DNA of 64,000 nt from Caenorhabditis remanei. Lineage: Eukaryota; Nematoda; Chromadorea; Rhabditida; Rhabditidae. Below, one piece after another: positions 43,326-54,300 of this stretch (its first letter is position 1; the number at the start of each line of letters is the position of its first letter). The position numbers and the translations under genes were made by a program. The notes beneath the pieces were generated by a model that saw nothing but the letters and a program-made list of their open reading frames with translations, made no database searches and was not told the DNA's origin. The DNA is taken from assembly GCF_010183535.1 (NCBI RefSeq), contig NC_071329.1, forward strand, positions 3,224,001 to 3,288,000, in the 5' to 3' direction.

Positions 43326-46300
43326 ATGGTGGTCACCCTATTTTTATCCGTCTTCTTCTCCTTAATTTTCTATACTGCGGATTCGCAGAACTTTACAAGG
43401 ACCAACTCAAGTGTTGTGAGAAAGACGGTGAGTAAAGATGCTCTATTTCTGATATTTCACATAGAAAGTTATATTTCTTGAAAGCTGAAGACGTGAGGAT
43501 TCTGAATCTGTTTGAAAATTTGAGCTATCGTTAAAAAGAAAGATGATACAAACGATTTTGTCAATGTCCGCGATCAGAGGGAAGGCGTTAAAGGCGGCGC
43601 GGGCATTTTAGTGAATTTCGCACGCGGTTAGCCAATTCTTAGCAATTGTTATATGATGATGAAACAGCTGAAAACATGAAAATTCTGAATCTGCTTTTAA
43701 ATTTGAGCTAGCGTTTAAATGAGCCGAGTTACAAGGCTTTTACCTAAGCTCGGTTTTTACCATTTGTCTAGGACCGGTTTCCACCGAGATACAGTGGGTT
43801 TTGTCCGCGATGAGAAGGTGGACGTCAACGGCGGCGCGCGGTGTATGAGTTGATTGATTATAAATGGGCTTGAAATACTATGTTTTTACTGAAAGTTACA
43901 TTTCTAAAAAGTTGAAATCACGACGATTCCAAATCTGTTTTCAAATTTATTCTAGCATCAACGCGAGCCGAGTTACAAGGCTTTTACCTAAGCTCGATTT
44001 TTGTCATGCAGCTTCACGCTTCTCACCACCAAGCTGGGCACGCCACATGATTACTGAAAACTTTTTTGATTTATATGTTCTGAAAGCTGAAAACCTGATG
44101 ATTCTGAATATGTTTTTAAAATTTGTATACGACCGATTTGAACCGAGATACAGGCGGTTTTGTCAGCGATCAGAATAATGACGTCAACGGCGGCGCAGTG
44201 TCTATGAGTAGGCTGGTCTAGGAAATCAATTTTTATTGAAAGTTATATGTTTAAAAAGCTGAAATTACGAGGATTCTGAATATGTTTTTAAAATTCGTCT
44301 ATAACCGATTTGAACCGAGATACATGCTATTTAGTGAAGCGAACCTAAATTTTCTCAGTTGCTCATTTTTAAAACTTAGTTTCGGTCTTAAACAAAATCT
44401 GAAAACATATTCGACATCATTACGTCTTCAGCTTTCTGGCTATGTAAAATGTTATGTTTCCAGATAAAAATAGGCATCGCAGCTGCCCAACAAACCGAGA
44501 CTGGCTCAATTGGATGGTCAGTATGCGGTGGAGCTGTGCCAATGGCAATTGAGCGATTACGGCAGAATGGTTTTGTGGAGAATTTTGATTTTGAGTGAGT
44601 TTTTTGTGAGAATCAAAAAGTACAAAGCACGGAAGCCTTTATTTATGCAGAAAAAGAGAAGGTTTGAATAACAATAACAACGAAACCATTGTTTTGACCG
44701 ATTAGTATTGTCCACGAGGACTACACGATGCAAAAAGTTGATTGCGTTTATTTATTGAGCGTATTCTCATACTAAATATCATAGTTATCCGGAATCCGGA
44801 TTCCGAATTCCGGAATTCCGGAATTCCGTGTTTTTTCGGCATTCCGGGTCCGGATTCCGGAAACTGAAGAATGGCATTCCGTACAACTATGCTAAATATA
44901 CCATTTTTGTGGCATTTTCGAAAAATGTTGGTCCAAAAATTTAAAAATTGTTTTTTTCTCCCACAGATACATCGTCGACTACACGGAATGCGACCTCGGT
45001 AGTGTCGTCCGTGCCGGCATGGAATTCATCAAAACGCACAAAGTGGACGTGATCATCGGTCCCCCGTGTGCTCAGGCACTCCGCACAATGTCTCTGCTCG
45101 CCTCGATTTACCGGATGCCGGTGCTCGGCTGGGGATTCGTCAGCGACTCGGATTTGTCGGATGTGGAAAGGTTTCCGTATCTGACGACGGTTCTACCAAA
45201 TTCACAGATGTGAGTTGTTGAGCGGAGTGCGCTCTATTGATAAATTATTTTGTTTGCCGCCAAAAGTTATATGATTAGAAAGCTGAAAATGTGAGGATTC
45301 TGAATCTCAATTCAGAATTCGTCTAGAGTAGAAGTGAACGGAGATACATCCCTTTTAGTGTAGTGAACCCCGAAGACCGCAGAAATTGAGAACAAGCGGT
45401 TGTATCTTTATTCATTTTGATGCTAGATGAAATCTGAAAACAGATTCAGAATCCTCGAGACATCAGCTTTCCAGCCATATATATCACTTCGTATGAATAA
45501 CCAACTGATTCCCTAGCGCCCGCTTCAGTCAAACCCCGCTGTTCCCCTCCTTCTGATCGCGGACATTCACAAATTTGAAAACGGATTCAGAATCCTTACG
45601 TTTTCAGCTTTCCCAGTAATAGACATACCTCACAAATCGTGTTATTCCACCAGGCTCGGTTTCGCCGTCTCCAAACTGCTCGAGCAATTCCATTGGAATC
45701 GTGTCGCCATGCTCTACTATAAGAGTAATCTCAACTACTGTGCCGGTGTGATGAATGACGTGGAATCCGCGTTGAATGATCCGAGTACGCCCACTATAAA
45801 TATAGTGTTGAAGGCGGAGATGTATCTGAATGATAATGAGACGACGGATTTAGTACTGCAAGCAGTGAAGAAGAGTGCCAGAGGTGAGGGTTTCGATTAG
45901 GGACGTTTTGTAACCGTGGTCGAATCGTGGTCGAATCATCGCCGAATCGTGGTCGACTATTGGTCGAACCGTGTTCGAGTCGTGGTCGAGCTGTGGTCGA
46001 GTCGTGGTCGAGTCAATATCGAATTGTGATCAAAGCGTGGTCGAGCTGTGGTCGAGTCATGGTCGAGTCAATATCGAATTGTGATCAAAGCGTGGTCGAA
46101 GCGTGGTCGAGTCGTGGTCGAATTGTGATCGAATTGTGGTCGAGTTGTGTTCGTGGTTTCGTGGTGGTCGTGTGTAGCTGTTCAGAACCTAAACTATCCC
46201 CCCTTATTACAGTAATCCTCTGGTGTACACAAACCGCCATCGAAAAACGTGACTACCTTCTCAAAATGTCTGCGCATGAAATGATAGATAACGAGTACGT

Positions 46301-49300
46301 CCATGTGATGCTGTCAATGCGTAACATTGCATTTGGAGTGCAGACATCACTAGGGAAGAATACGTGTGAGTCGGTGTTTCTACAAGCGCGCTCTACCGAA
46401 AAACTGAAAAATTGATAATTACAGTCAGTCAATCCGGTCTAACACCTATCTGGGAGTCATTCTCTGAAAGCCCGGATGGCTTGGAGGATACTGTAAAGCA
46501 AGCCGCTACTAAGATGCTAGTAGTAAGTGTTCCGTGCGGCGTTTTTGCAAAAGTGGGCGTGTCTAACAAATTTTTTTCAGCTCGACGTGAACAGCGAGGT
46601 TGTCGATAAAAGCTATCTGCAATACATGCAGAAAAATATCATAGGAGCCGTCAAATCCCCGCCAATGAACTGCACTACAGTAGCCTGCATGAGTGTTAAT
46701 AATACAGTAACCCATATCCAAACATCTTACTGTAAAACCTTCTGTTTGTTCAGATTATGGGCGCATATGCACGTCATTTGTTCGACGTTGTTTATCTCTA
46801 TGGCACTGCGCTGACTCATACGAATTCCACGGATCCGGCGGTCTATGATGACGTGGATGTGTTGGTACCACAATTCGTCACGTCGTTTCAAGGTATACGG
46901 TAACTGACGGGGGCGTACGGTAGGCTTGAGAAAAAACACAAGTTGCAGGCATGACTGGTGAAGTGATAATCTCCACCAACCTAACCCGTATGTCCATTTT
47001 CCAACTGTACGGTCTCAACGTCCAGTACGACCAAGTCGCCCTCATCAACTTCACATTCATCAACTCACGGATGGTACCAGTAGGAATTCTAGCCCCGCCT
47101 ACCGTAACCCCAATACCTTTAGTTAATTTCAGAACGTCTCACTATTCTACAAGGACGAGGCGCAGGCTGTCTGGCACTTTTTCGGCTACACTCGACCGTT
47201 AGACACCCCCATTTGTGGATTCCTCGGAAAATCGTGTCCGGTGCCGTTCTGGGAGCAATACCGTATTCTGGTGGGCGTGGCTGTCCTGGTGATAATGCTA
47301 ATGTTCCTTATCATTTGCGTTGGTTGTGGGTGTATGATAAGCTCGAGACGCGCGGAGCAAGCCAGAATAAATTCCGAATGGCAGATTCCGTTTGCCATGC
47401 TTCTGGAGCCGGAGGAGAAACGGAAGTGCCATGGAACAAGTCGTCGATCCCTGCAATCTTCTATTGCTACAGGAGCCACTACGACAAGTGACTTTTGTGA
47501 AAACTATACAATTATGATCTACGAGAAGGATTTGGTGCTAACCGCCAAGTTTCAATATACGAATTTAAGCAAGGCGGATATGGAGAGATTTGTGAAGATG
47601 AGAAAATTGGAACATGAGAATTTGAATAAGTTTATCGGATTATCGATTGATAGCTCGATGTACATCTCAGTGACAAAACTTTGTTCGAGGGGATCGTTGC
47701 AGGATATCTTGTCAAGGGGAAACTTCTCAATGGACTTCTTTTTCATGTTTTGTATCATCAGGGATGTGGCCAAGGTGGGTACTGTAGGTACAGTAGAGAG
47801 ATTAGTTCAGGTTACGGTAGCACTCCTAATGTAACCATGCCGCAGTATGTACATGAAACTATGCCGCAGGAAAGGGAGCATAGCCTAAATTTTAAAAAAT
47901 TAGTGAAAAGTATCGTACTTTGATGCATTTTGCGAATTAGCAATATTTTTAGTTGGTGGGCGGTGCTTACGGTTTCATTTTCGTTAAATCCGTCCATGCC
48001 GTACGGTGGCGCGTACTGCCTATTCGCGGTTTTTGTGAAAAGTGGGCGGAGCTTGAAAAACTTCGCGCCTAAGTTTTCCGACATAGAAGACGTTATGATT
48101 TGTCTTCACAGATTTCCATAATCCAGGGATTCTGCAAAAATGAAACCGTGCCGCACTTTTCGCACAATCCACATTGCCTTATTAGCACAGAGCTTATTGT
48201 GTGGTTTTACCAAATATGGGCGGAGCTTAAATACCAGCTTACTATTAACTCTTACTGTAGCACTGTCGATTTAGACCAACCTTTGTAAATCCACACCTAC
48301 CGTACCCTTCGGACACTTAGACACCTAACGCGACGGAAATTGGGTTAGAGCGCGTTTGCATTGTTGCAGTACTCCTTATATGAGCGCCGTAATTCTACAC
48401 CTTCCATATTCCTTCTAGGGCATGGACTACCTTCACAAAAGTTTCCTGCGCCTTCATGGAAACCTCCGTTCTGCAACGTGCCTTGTCAACGACAGTTGGC
48501 AAGTAAAACTAGCGGAATTCGGTCTGGACAACCTCCTGGAAGAACAGACTGCGCCCAAAAAACGGTTGCTTTGGGTGGCTCCAGAAGTTCTAAGAGGATC
48601 CCTGACGGTTAGTCAGATGGAGCCAAATGCGGATGTCTACTCATTTGCTATCATTGCTTCGGAGATATTAACAAAGAAGGAGGCATGGGATTTTTTGGAT
48701 CGCAAGGAGGATTGTGAAGGTTTTCCTTCCCTTATTGGATTACTGTACCTTCAAAATTTCAGAAATAGTCTACATGGTGAAAAAAGGCGGCGCATTTCCG
48801 ATCCGCCCTGAAATTGTCACAGACTGCCCCGACGTGAATCCTGCGCTTATAGCATTGGTAAAGGATTGCTGGTCAGAGAGTCCTAAGGATAGGCCAACAT
48901 CTGAAAATATCTGTCGACAGCTGAAAAATATGATGTCGAAAAAGTCGAAATCGAATCTGATGGATCATGTGTTCAATATGCTCGAGGAGTACACGTCGAC
49001 GTTGGAGGTGGAAGTGGAGGAGAGGACGAAGGAATTGACATTGGAGAAGAAGAAGGCGGATATCCTGTTGAGTAGAATGTTGCCAAAGTAGGTGTCACCA
49101 CACTTTCAGATCAAAAACCTACAGTACCCCATTCCAGACAAGTAGCGGAACGTCTAAAAGCGGGTCAAACCGTCGAACCGGAAGGCTTCGACTCGGTGAC
49201 CGTCTTCTTCTCGGATGTCGTCAAATTCACAATTCTAGCAGCCAAGTGTTCCCCCTTTCAAGTTGTAAACTTGTTGAATGACTTGTACAGTAACTTTGAT

Positions 49301-51160
49301 AAAATCATTGAGGAGCACGGTGTCTATAAAGTTGAATCGATTGGTGATGGTTATCTGTGTGTCTCCGGATTGCCCACAAGGAATGGTTATGCTCATATCA
49401 AGTGAGTGGTGGCCTAGGAATCCATTTTTATAGTTTCTCTTCCAGACAAATCGTGGACATGTCACTTCGCTTCATGGATTACTGTAGGAACTTCAAAATC
49501 TCCCATCTGCCGAGGGAGCAAGTGGAGTTGAGGATTGGTATTAATAGTGGTAAGCTAGAGGTGTGGGCCAGAAGAAATTTGTTATAGTGCTACCGTGTTT
49601 ACGGTATCTTAACCGTTAGTACAATAGTCATACTGTAGCTCGTTATACGATGATTACGGTATTTTACGGTGGGATAACTAAAGCCATCTGCGATTAGGAC
49701 TAAGAACACATCTAAAGGTAAACTGATAGTGTGTACCTGTATATTTGTACTGGTTACTGTACTGAAACACTGACACCGGCTTCTGTACTGGTACTGAAAC
49801 TCAATATTAAGGTTACTGTACTTGTACATCGGTCACTGTACAGGTCTGTTTTTCAAATCGCTCAACTAACTAAGGAAGACCCTCGAGTCAGTGTGGAGTT
49901 ACGGGATGTGACCTATATCATTGGAAAGCTGAGAAAACGCTGATTACAAATATATGTTCAGTTTTTGCCCTTGAGGCCTAGTATTCGAGAAAAACGAGGT
50001 CAAAGTTTGGACCCCTGACAAGTCTCGTCGTGAAGGTCGGGAAGGTGACTTGTCAGGGGTCCAAACTTTGACATCGTTTTTCTCGAATACTAGGCCTCGA
50101 GGGCAAAAATTGAACATATATTTGGAATCAGCGTTTTCTCAGCTTTCCCAATGATATAGGTCATGTCCCATAACTCCAGACCGAGTCGAGGACCTACCCT
50201 AGTAAGTTAAATAAGCCTCAGCTATCAATCATTAGAGCGTGTTTTCATAGTTTATACCATTTTCACGTTTTAAAAATGCGCCTTTCAAGAACCAATGGAT
50301 GGCATTTTTAAGCAATGTTTTTGCAGTACTAAAGTACTAGAACGGGTACGGTGTTGAAACGGCTTGCCTACTGTAGTTACTGTTACCGTGATCTTCCTAG
50401 GAGTACTTTTCCTCTCACCAAGCCTACCATCCTTAACTAGTTTTGGGGTTACCGTAGTCTCTGACGGATTCTAGGAGTACTGTAGAAGGGATTCTAGTTA
50501 CTGTACAGAGTTGAGTGGAATGCGCTTTTTGAAATGGTTACTGTTACCGTGATCTTCCTAGGAATACTGTAGCTCTGATGATCCTAGATTATATCTCCAA
50601 GCCTAACATCCTCAAGTATACAGTACTGTAGTTTTTGGTTACCGTAGTCTCAAACGGATCCTAGGAGTACTGTAGCTCTAATATCTTCTATTCCAGGCCC
50701 CTGCGTCGCGGGTGTCGTCGGTCTCTCAATGCCCCGCTATTGTCTATTCGGTGACACTGTTAACACGGCGTCCCGAATGGAATCCAACGGAAAACCATCC
50801 ATGATCCACGCGTCCTCTGCAGCTCACTCGTTGCTCACCTCCCATTATCCCCATCAATACGAAACGAATTCCCGTGGAGATGTGATAATCAAGGGGAAAG
50901 GTGTCATGGAGACATTTTGGGTGCTCAACAAGAAAAACGATAGTCTGAGTAGCAGGGAAACACCACCAATACACGAGTTGGAGAGAGAATCAGCAATGAA
51001 TCAAATAAAAGAGATAAAGTTGGAGCCAATACTCAAAAAAGAGAAGGAGATCCGGTCGGTGAGCTCACACGGCTCACGTCCGGCGTCCAGCGTGTTCAAT
51101 CCACTCGACGATCACAGGAAGTATAAAATGGATACGCTTCAAGTCATGTGTCCTGTCTAA
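43326..51160 (+). CDS. Receptor-type guanylyl cyclase (gcy family), gene 1
   Basis: Fifteen exons join in phase to 1148 residues: 43326-43427, 44464-44594, 44967-45209, 45654-45883, 46213-46365, 46425-46522, 46581-46706, 46754-46892, 46949-47073, 47133-47774, 48419-48719, 48763-49087, 49138-49401, 49446-49549, 50697-51160. Order: signal peptide (1-21), ANF-receptor-like extracellular domain, transmembrane helix (~494-515), kinase-homology domain (~535-815), coiled signalling helix (~825-871), cyclase domain (~880-1075), tail. The kinase domain is dead: HGN for HRD, EFG for DFG. The cyclase keeps its metal aspartates (FSD, IGD), guanine-selecting Glu and Cys (KVES, RYCLFGD) and NTASR, so cGMP synthesis is expected. 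It resembles the ASE-expressed gcy-1/-2/-3/-4/-5 group; orthology is untested. Confidence 0.95.
43480..44420. repeat. Intronic repeat array in gcy gene 1, intron 1
   Basis: Three to four diverged units of about 180-200 bp, each with GATTC(T/A)GAAT, GATCAGA or GATGAGA, GACGTCAACGGCGGCG and AACCGAGATACA. The same family fills introns of gcy gene 2. Confidence 0.65.
45270..45640. repeat. Intronic repeat units in gcy gene 1, intron 3
   Basis: About two units of the gcy intron repeat, with AGCTGAAAATGTGAGGATTC and its reverse-orientation counterpart with TTCAGAATCC. Confidence 0.6.
45905..46165. repeat. 12-bp minisatellite in gcy gene 1, intron 4
   Basis: About 20 tandem copies of a GTGGTCGAGTC-type 12-mer with a higher-order repeat containing AATATCGAATTGTGATCAAAG. 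The period is a multiple of three, so one frame stays open, but this is not coding. Confidence 0.85.
47775..48418. other. Long gcy gene 1 intron 10, no further feature
   Basis: This intron, inside the kinase-homology region, holds loosely repeated CGCGTACTG/GGGCGG(A/T)GCTT pieces and one AGAGCGCGTTTGCATTG motif (48346-48362). No gene is seen. Confidence 0.4.
49862..50210. mobile_element. Fold-back element in gcy gene 1, intron 14
   Basis: Arms of about 140 bp pair from CTCGAGTCAGTGTGGAGTTA to CATAACTCCAGACCGAGTCGAG, including TATTCGAGAAAAACGAGGTC. The same family occurs at 52815-54250. No coding capacity. Confidence 0.8.
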
Positions 51161-51243
51161 GCTTTTGTTTTTTTTGTCTTAGTTTGGAAAATAAATGATT
51201 CAGAGTAAGAACTTTTGATAAAAACATAAAATCTCGCGTCATG

Positions 51244-51249
51244 GAAGCC
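51244..51249 (+). promoter_or_regulatory. GAAGCC core upstream of gcy gene 2 (possible CHE-1/ASE site)
   Basis: GAAGCCAATTTTC lies 108 bp before the start codon at 51352, in the 191-bp gap after gcy gene 1. Same orientation and similar distance as the site of gene 1. Confidence 0.5.
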
Positions 51250-51351
51250 AATTTTCTAGGGATTCGGTTTCAAAATTCTTCCATTTTCCCCCTTTTTAGT
51301 TATTCGCCTCCCCCCCAATTCTCAGACACTTCCTCTTCATTTTTTTGGGTT

Positions 51352-54300
51352 ATGAGCTCTTACTGGCTCTTCCTACTGTATTTCATTGCTACAGTATCCG
51401 CTCAGACAGGGAAAACCATTGTAAGTCATACCTTCTGAGATATCGATTAATTTCCCTGCATTCCAGATAAAAGTTGGAATAGCGGCCGCCCAGAAAACGC
51501 AATCCGCATCAATCGGTTGGAACGTGTGTGGAGGAGCGATACCGTTGGCGGTGGAGTACTTGAAGAGGAATGGATATGTGGGCGATTTTGAGTTTGAGTG
51601 AGTTGAAATTGAACGCTGGAGATGTGAGAATTCAGAATCTGATTTTGAAATTTTTCAAGGATTGAAATTAACGAAATTACAGCATTTTAAATTAAGGTCA
51701 ATTTTCAAGCATGTGTAACTCGGCTCAATCCGGTCCTTGACAAAATTTGAAAACGGATTCAGAATTCTCACGATGTCAGTTTTTTTTCTCCATCATAACC
51801 GACCATAGACGCTAAAATTCCCGCGCGTCGTTGACGCCGTCCCTGTGATCGCGGTCATTCAAAACATCGTTTGTATCCCGCTCCATTTTGATTCTAGGAA
51901 AATTTTGAATACCAATTCAGAATCCACATGACTTTGGCTTTCTAATCATGTAACTTTCGGTTATCACGTCAGCATCCGTGAAAAAAGATTTCGCTCAGCC
52001 TTGTCCAGAGACCGCACGCGCCGCTTCCTCTAATTGCGGACCCTCACAAAACCGTTCGTATCTCCGTTTATTTTGAAGTTACTCGAAATTTGAAAACGGA
52101 TTCAGAATCCTTGCGACGTCAGCTTTTCAAAAATATATAAATTACTTTTAAATATTGAGATAAACTTTATAAAATGACCGCGCGCCGTTGACGCCCTCCT
52201 TGTGATTGCAGGCATTGGGAACATCGCTTGTATCTCGGTTCATTTTGATGCTAGAATAAATTTGAAAACAGATTTAGAATTCTCATGACTTTGGCTTGCT
52301 ATTCACGCAAATTTTGTTTAAAAAACCCAACATTTTTCTTTAAAATCTTGCCTACCTAAAAAATAGCATAGCGTGACGTAGCCAACGTTTTTCGATCTTA
52401 CGCACTTTTGTGGCATAGATCACACACTCTCCCTCTTTGTAAAATGTTAAACCTCTGAATCATCCCCCTATTCCTAAGATCACAAGAACAGATTATCAGA
52501 TTATCTCATTTGTTTTTCTATGAATCACCCGGGCATATCGTCAAACTAGACAGAAATTTCTCGGAATTTCGTATTTAAATTCTAAAATTTTCCATGATAC
52601 ATATCTACGTGACTTTCGAAAGATCAGTTTCTTGTTTTTTGGAAATTGAACGCAAAGATCTTCGCTAAGCCTATTTTAGAAAGCGTTGACGGGATTCTAT
52701 TCGAACATTTTTCAATTTTGTTAGCTTTTGAAAATCAGAAAGAAAAAAGAAATAGGGGCTTCTATTTCCGGGAATAAATATGAAATAGTATTCCATAGGC
52801 GGCTGTTTGTAGTGTTCCTTACTAGGGAAGGGACGCGACCTATATCGTTGGAAAGCTGAGAATACGCTGATTTCAAATATATATTCAGTTTTTGCCCTCG
52901 AGGTCTGGTATTCGAGAAAAACGAGGTCAAAGTTTGGACGCCTTCGACAAAATTCCAAACTTTGACCTTGTTTTTCTCGAATACCTGACATGGGAATGAC
53001 CCAAGGTGAAACGCTGGGTTTTCTTAGATATTTTGGGAAATGATAGCCCTTACCCCAACTAGAACAAAATAAAAATATTACGTGCCCCTTTTAAGTTTCC
53101 AGAGAATGGCAGACATAATTCGATTTTTTAGAATTTTTCGAGTTGAACCACTTCGAGACATCATAACTCGGTCTATTCAAGAGCAATCTTTTCAAACTAA
53201 AGTGTAATCGCAAGATATAGATCAAGGCTTTATAAAAGGTAATAGACTCATGTTTCCAGGTGTGACTCCCGAATTACTATAAATGAAAATGTGAAAATTT
53301 GCACTTCTCATGAAATCAGAAAGTGGTCATTTTCGAAAAAAGGTATTTGGGAGACTATGTCTATCCGATTGCCAGTGACAAGTAAGGTATATATACGTAT
53401 TCAAATATATGGCTCACCTTTCATTCCAGAGACTTATTTTCATTTTTTCAGTTTTTCAGTTCAACTTCATGTATAGGGATACGTGTGATTTTTCAACTGT
53501 AGAGTTGATCAATTGTTCTGAGCAAAAGGTATACTGACATTTAAGCGTAATATGGTTTTTAAAACATTGTGATTGCCGTCTAACTAAAAAAAGGGAGAAT
53601 TCACTGAAAAACGCGGAAGCTATTTTTGACGAATTGACGTACCCCTATACATGAAGTTGAACTGAAAAACTGAAAAAATGAAAATAAATACTCTGGAATG
53701 AAAGGTGAGCCATATATTTGAATACGTATATATACCTTACTTGTCACTGGCAATCGGATAGACATAGTCTCCCAAATACCTTTTTTCGAAAATGACCACT
53801 TTCTGATTTCATGAGAAGTGCAAATTTTCACATTTTCATTTATAGTAATTCGGGAGTCACACCTGGAAACATGAGTCTATTACCTTTTATAAAGCCTTGA
53901 TCTATATCTTGCGATTACACTTTAGTTTGAAAAGATTGCTCTTGAATAGACCGAGTTATGATGTCTCGAAGTGGTTCAACTCGAAAAATTCGAAAAAATC
54001 GAATTATGTCTGCCATTCTCTGGAAACTTAAAAGGGGCACGTAATATTTTTATTTTGTTCTAGTTGGGGTAAGGGCTATCATTTCCCAAAATATCTAAGA
54101 AAACCCAGCGTTTCACCTTGGGTCATTCCCATGTGAGTTCGAGAGCAAAAACTGAATATATATTTGGAATCAGCGTATTCTCAGCTTTCCAACGATATAG
54201 GTCACGACACATAACTCCACGGTCACCTGGAGGCCTTCTCTAGTTAGAATACGGACTTTGCTCATTGAAGCATTTTTTGCAGTTGCGCTTTACCAATCAT

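Noticed and set aside
45927..46415. 162-codon open frame in gcy gene 1 intron 4
   Set aside because: It is made of the 12-bp minisatellite and overlaps real exon 5 in another frame.
53291..53831. Two similar open frames on opposite strands
   Set aside because: They are mirror images in the arms of the inverted-repeat element, with no coding character.
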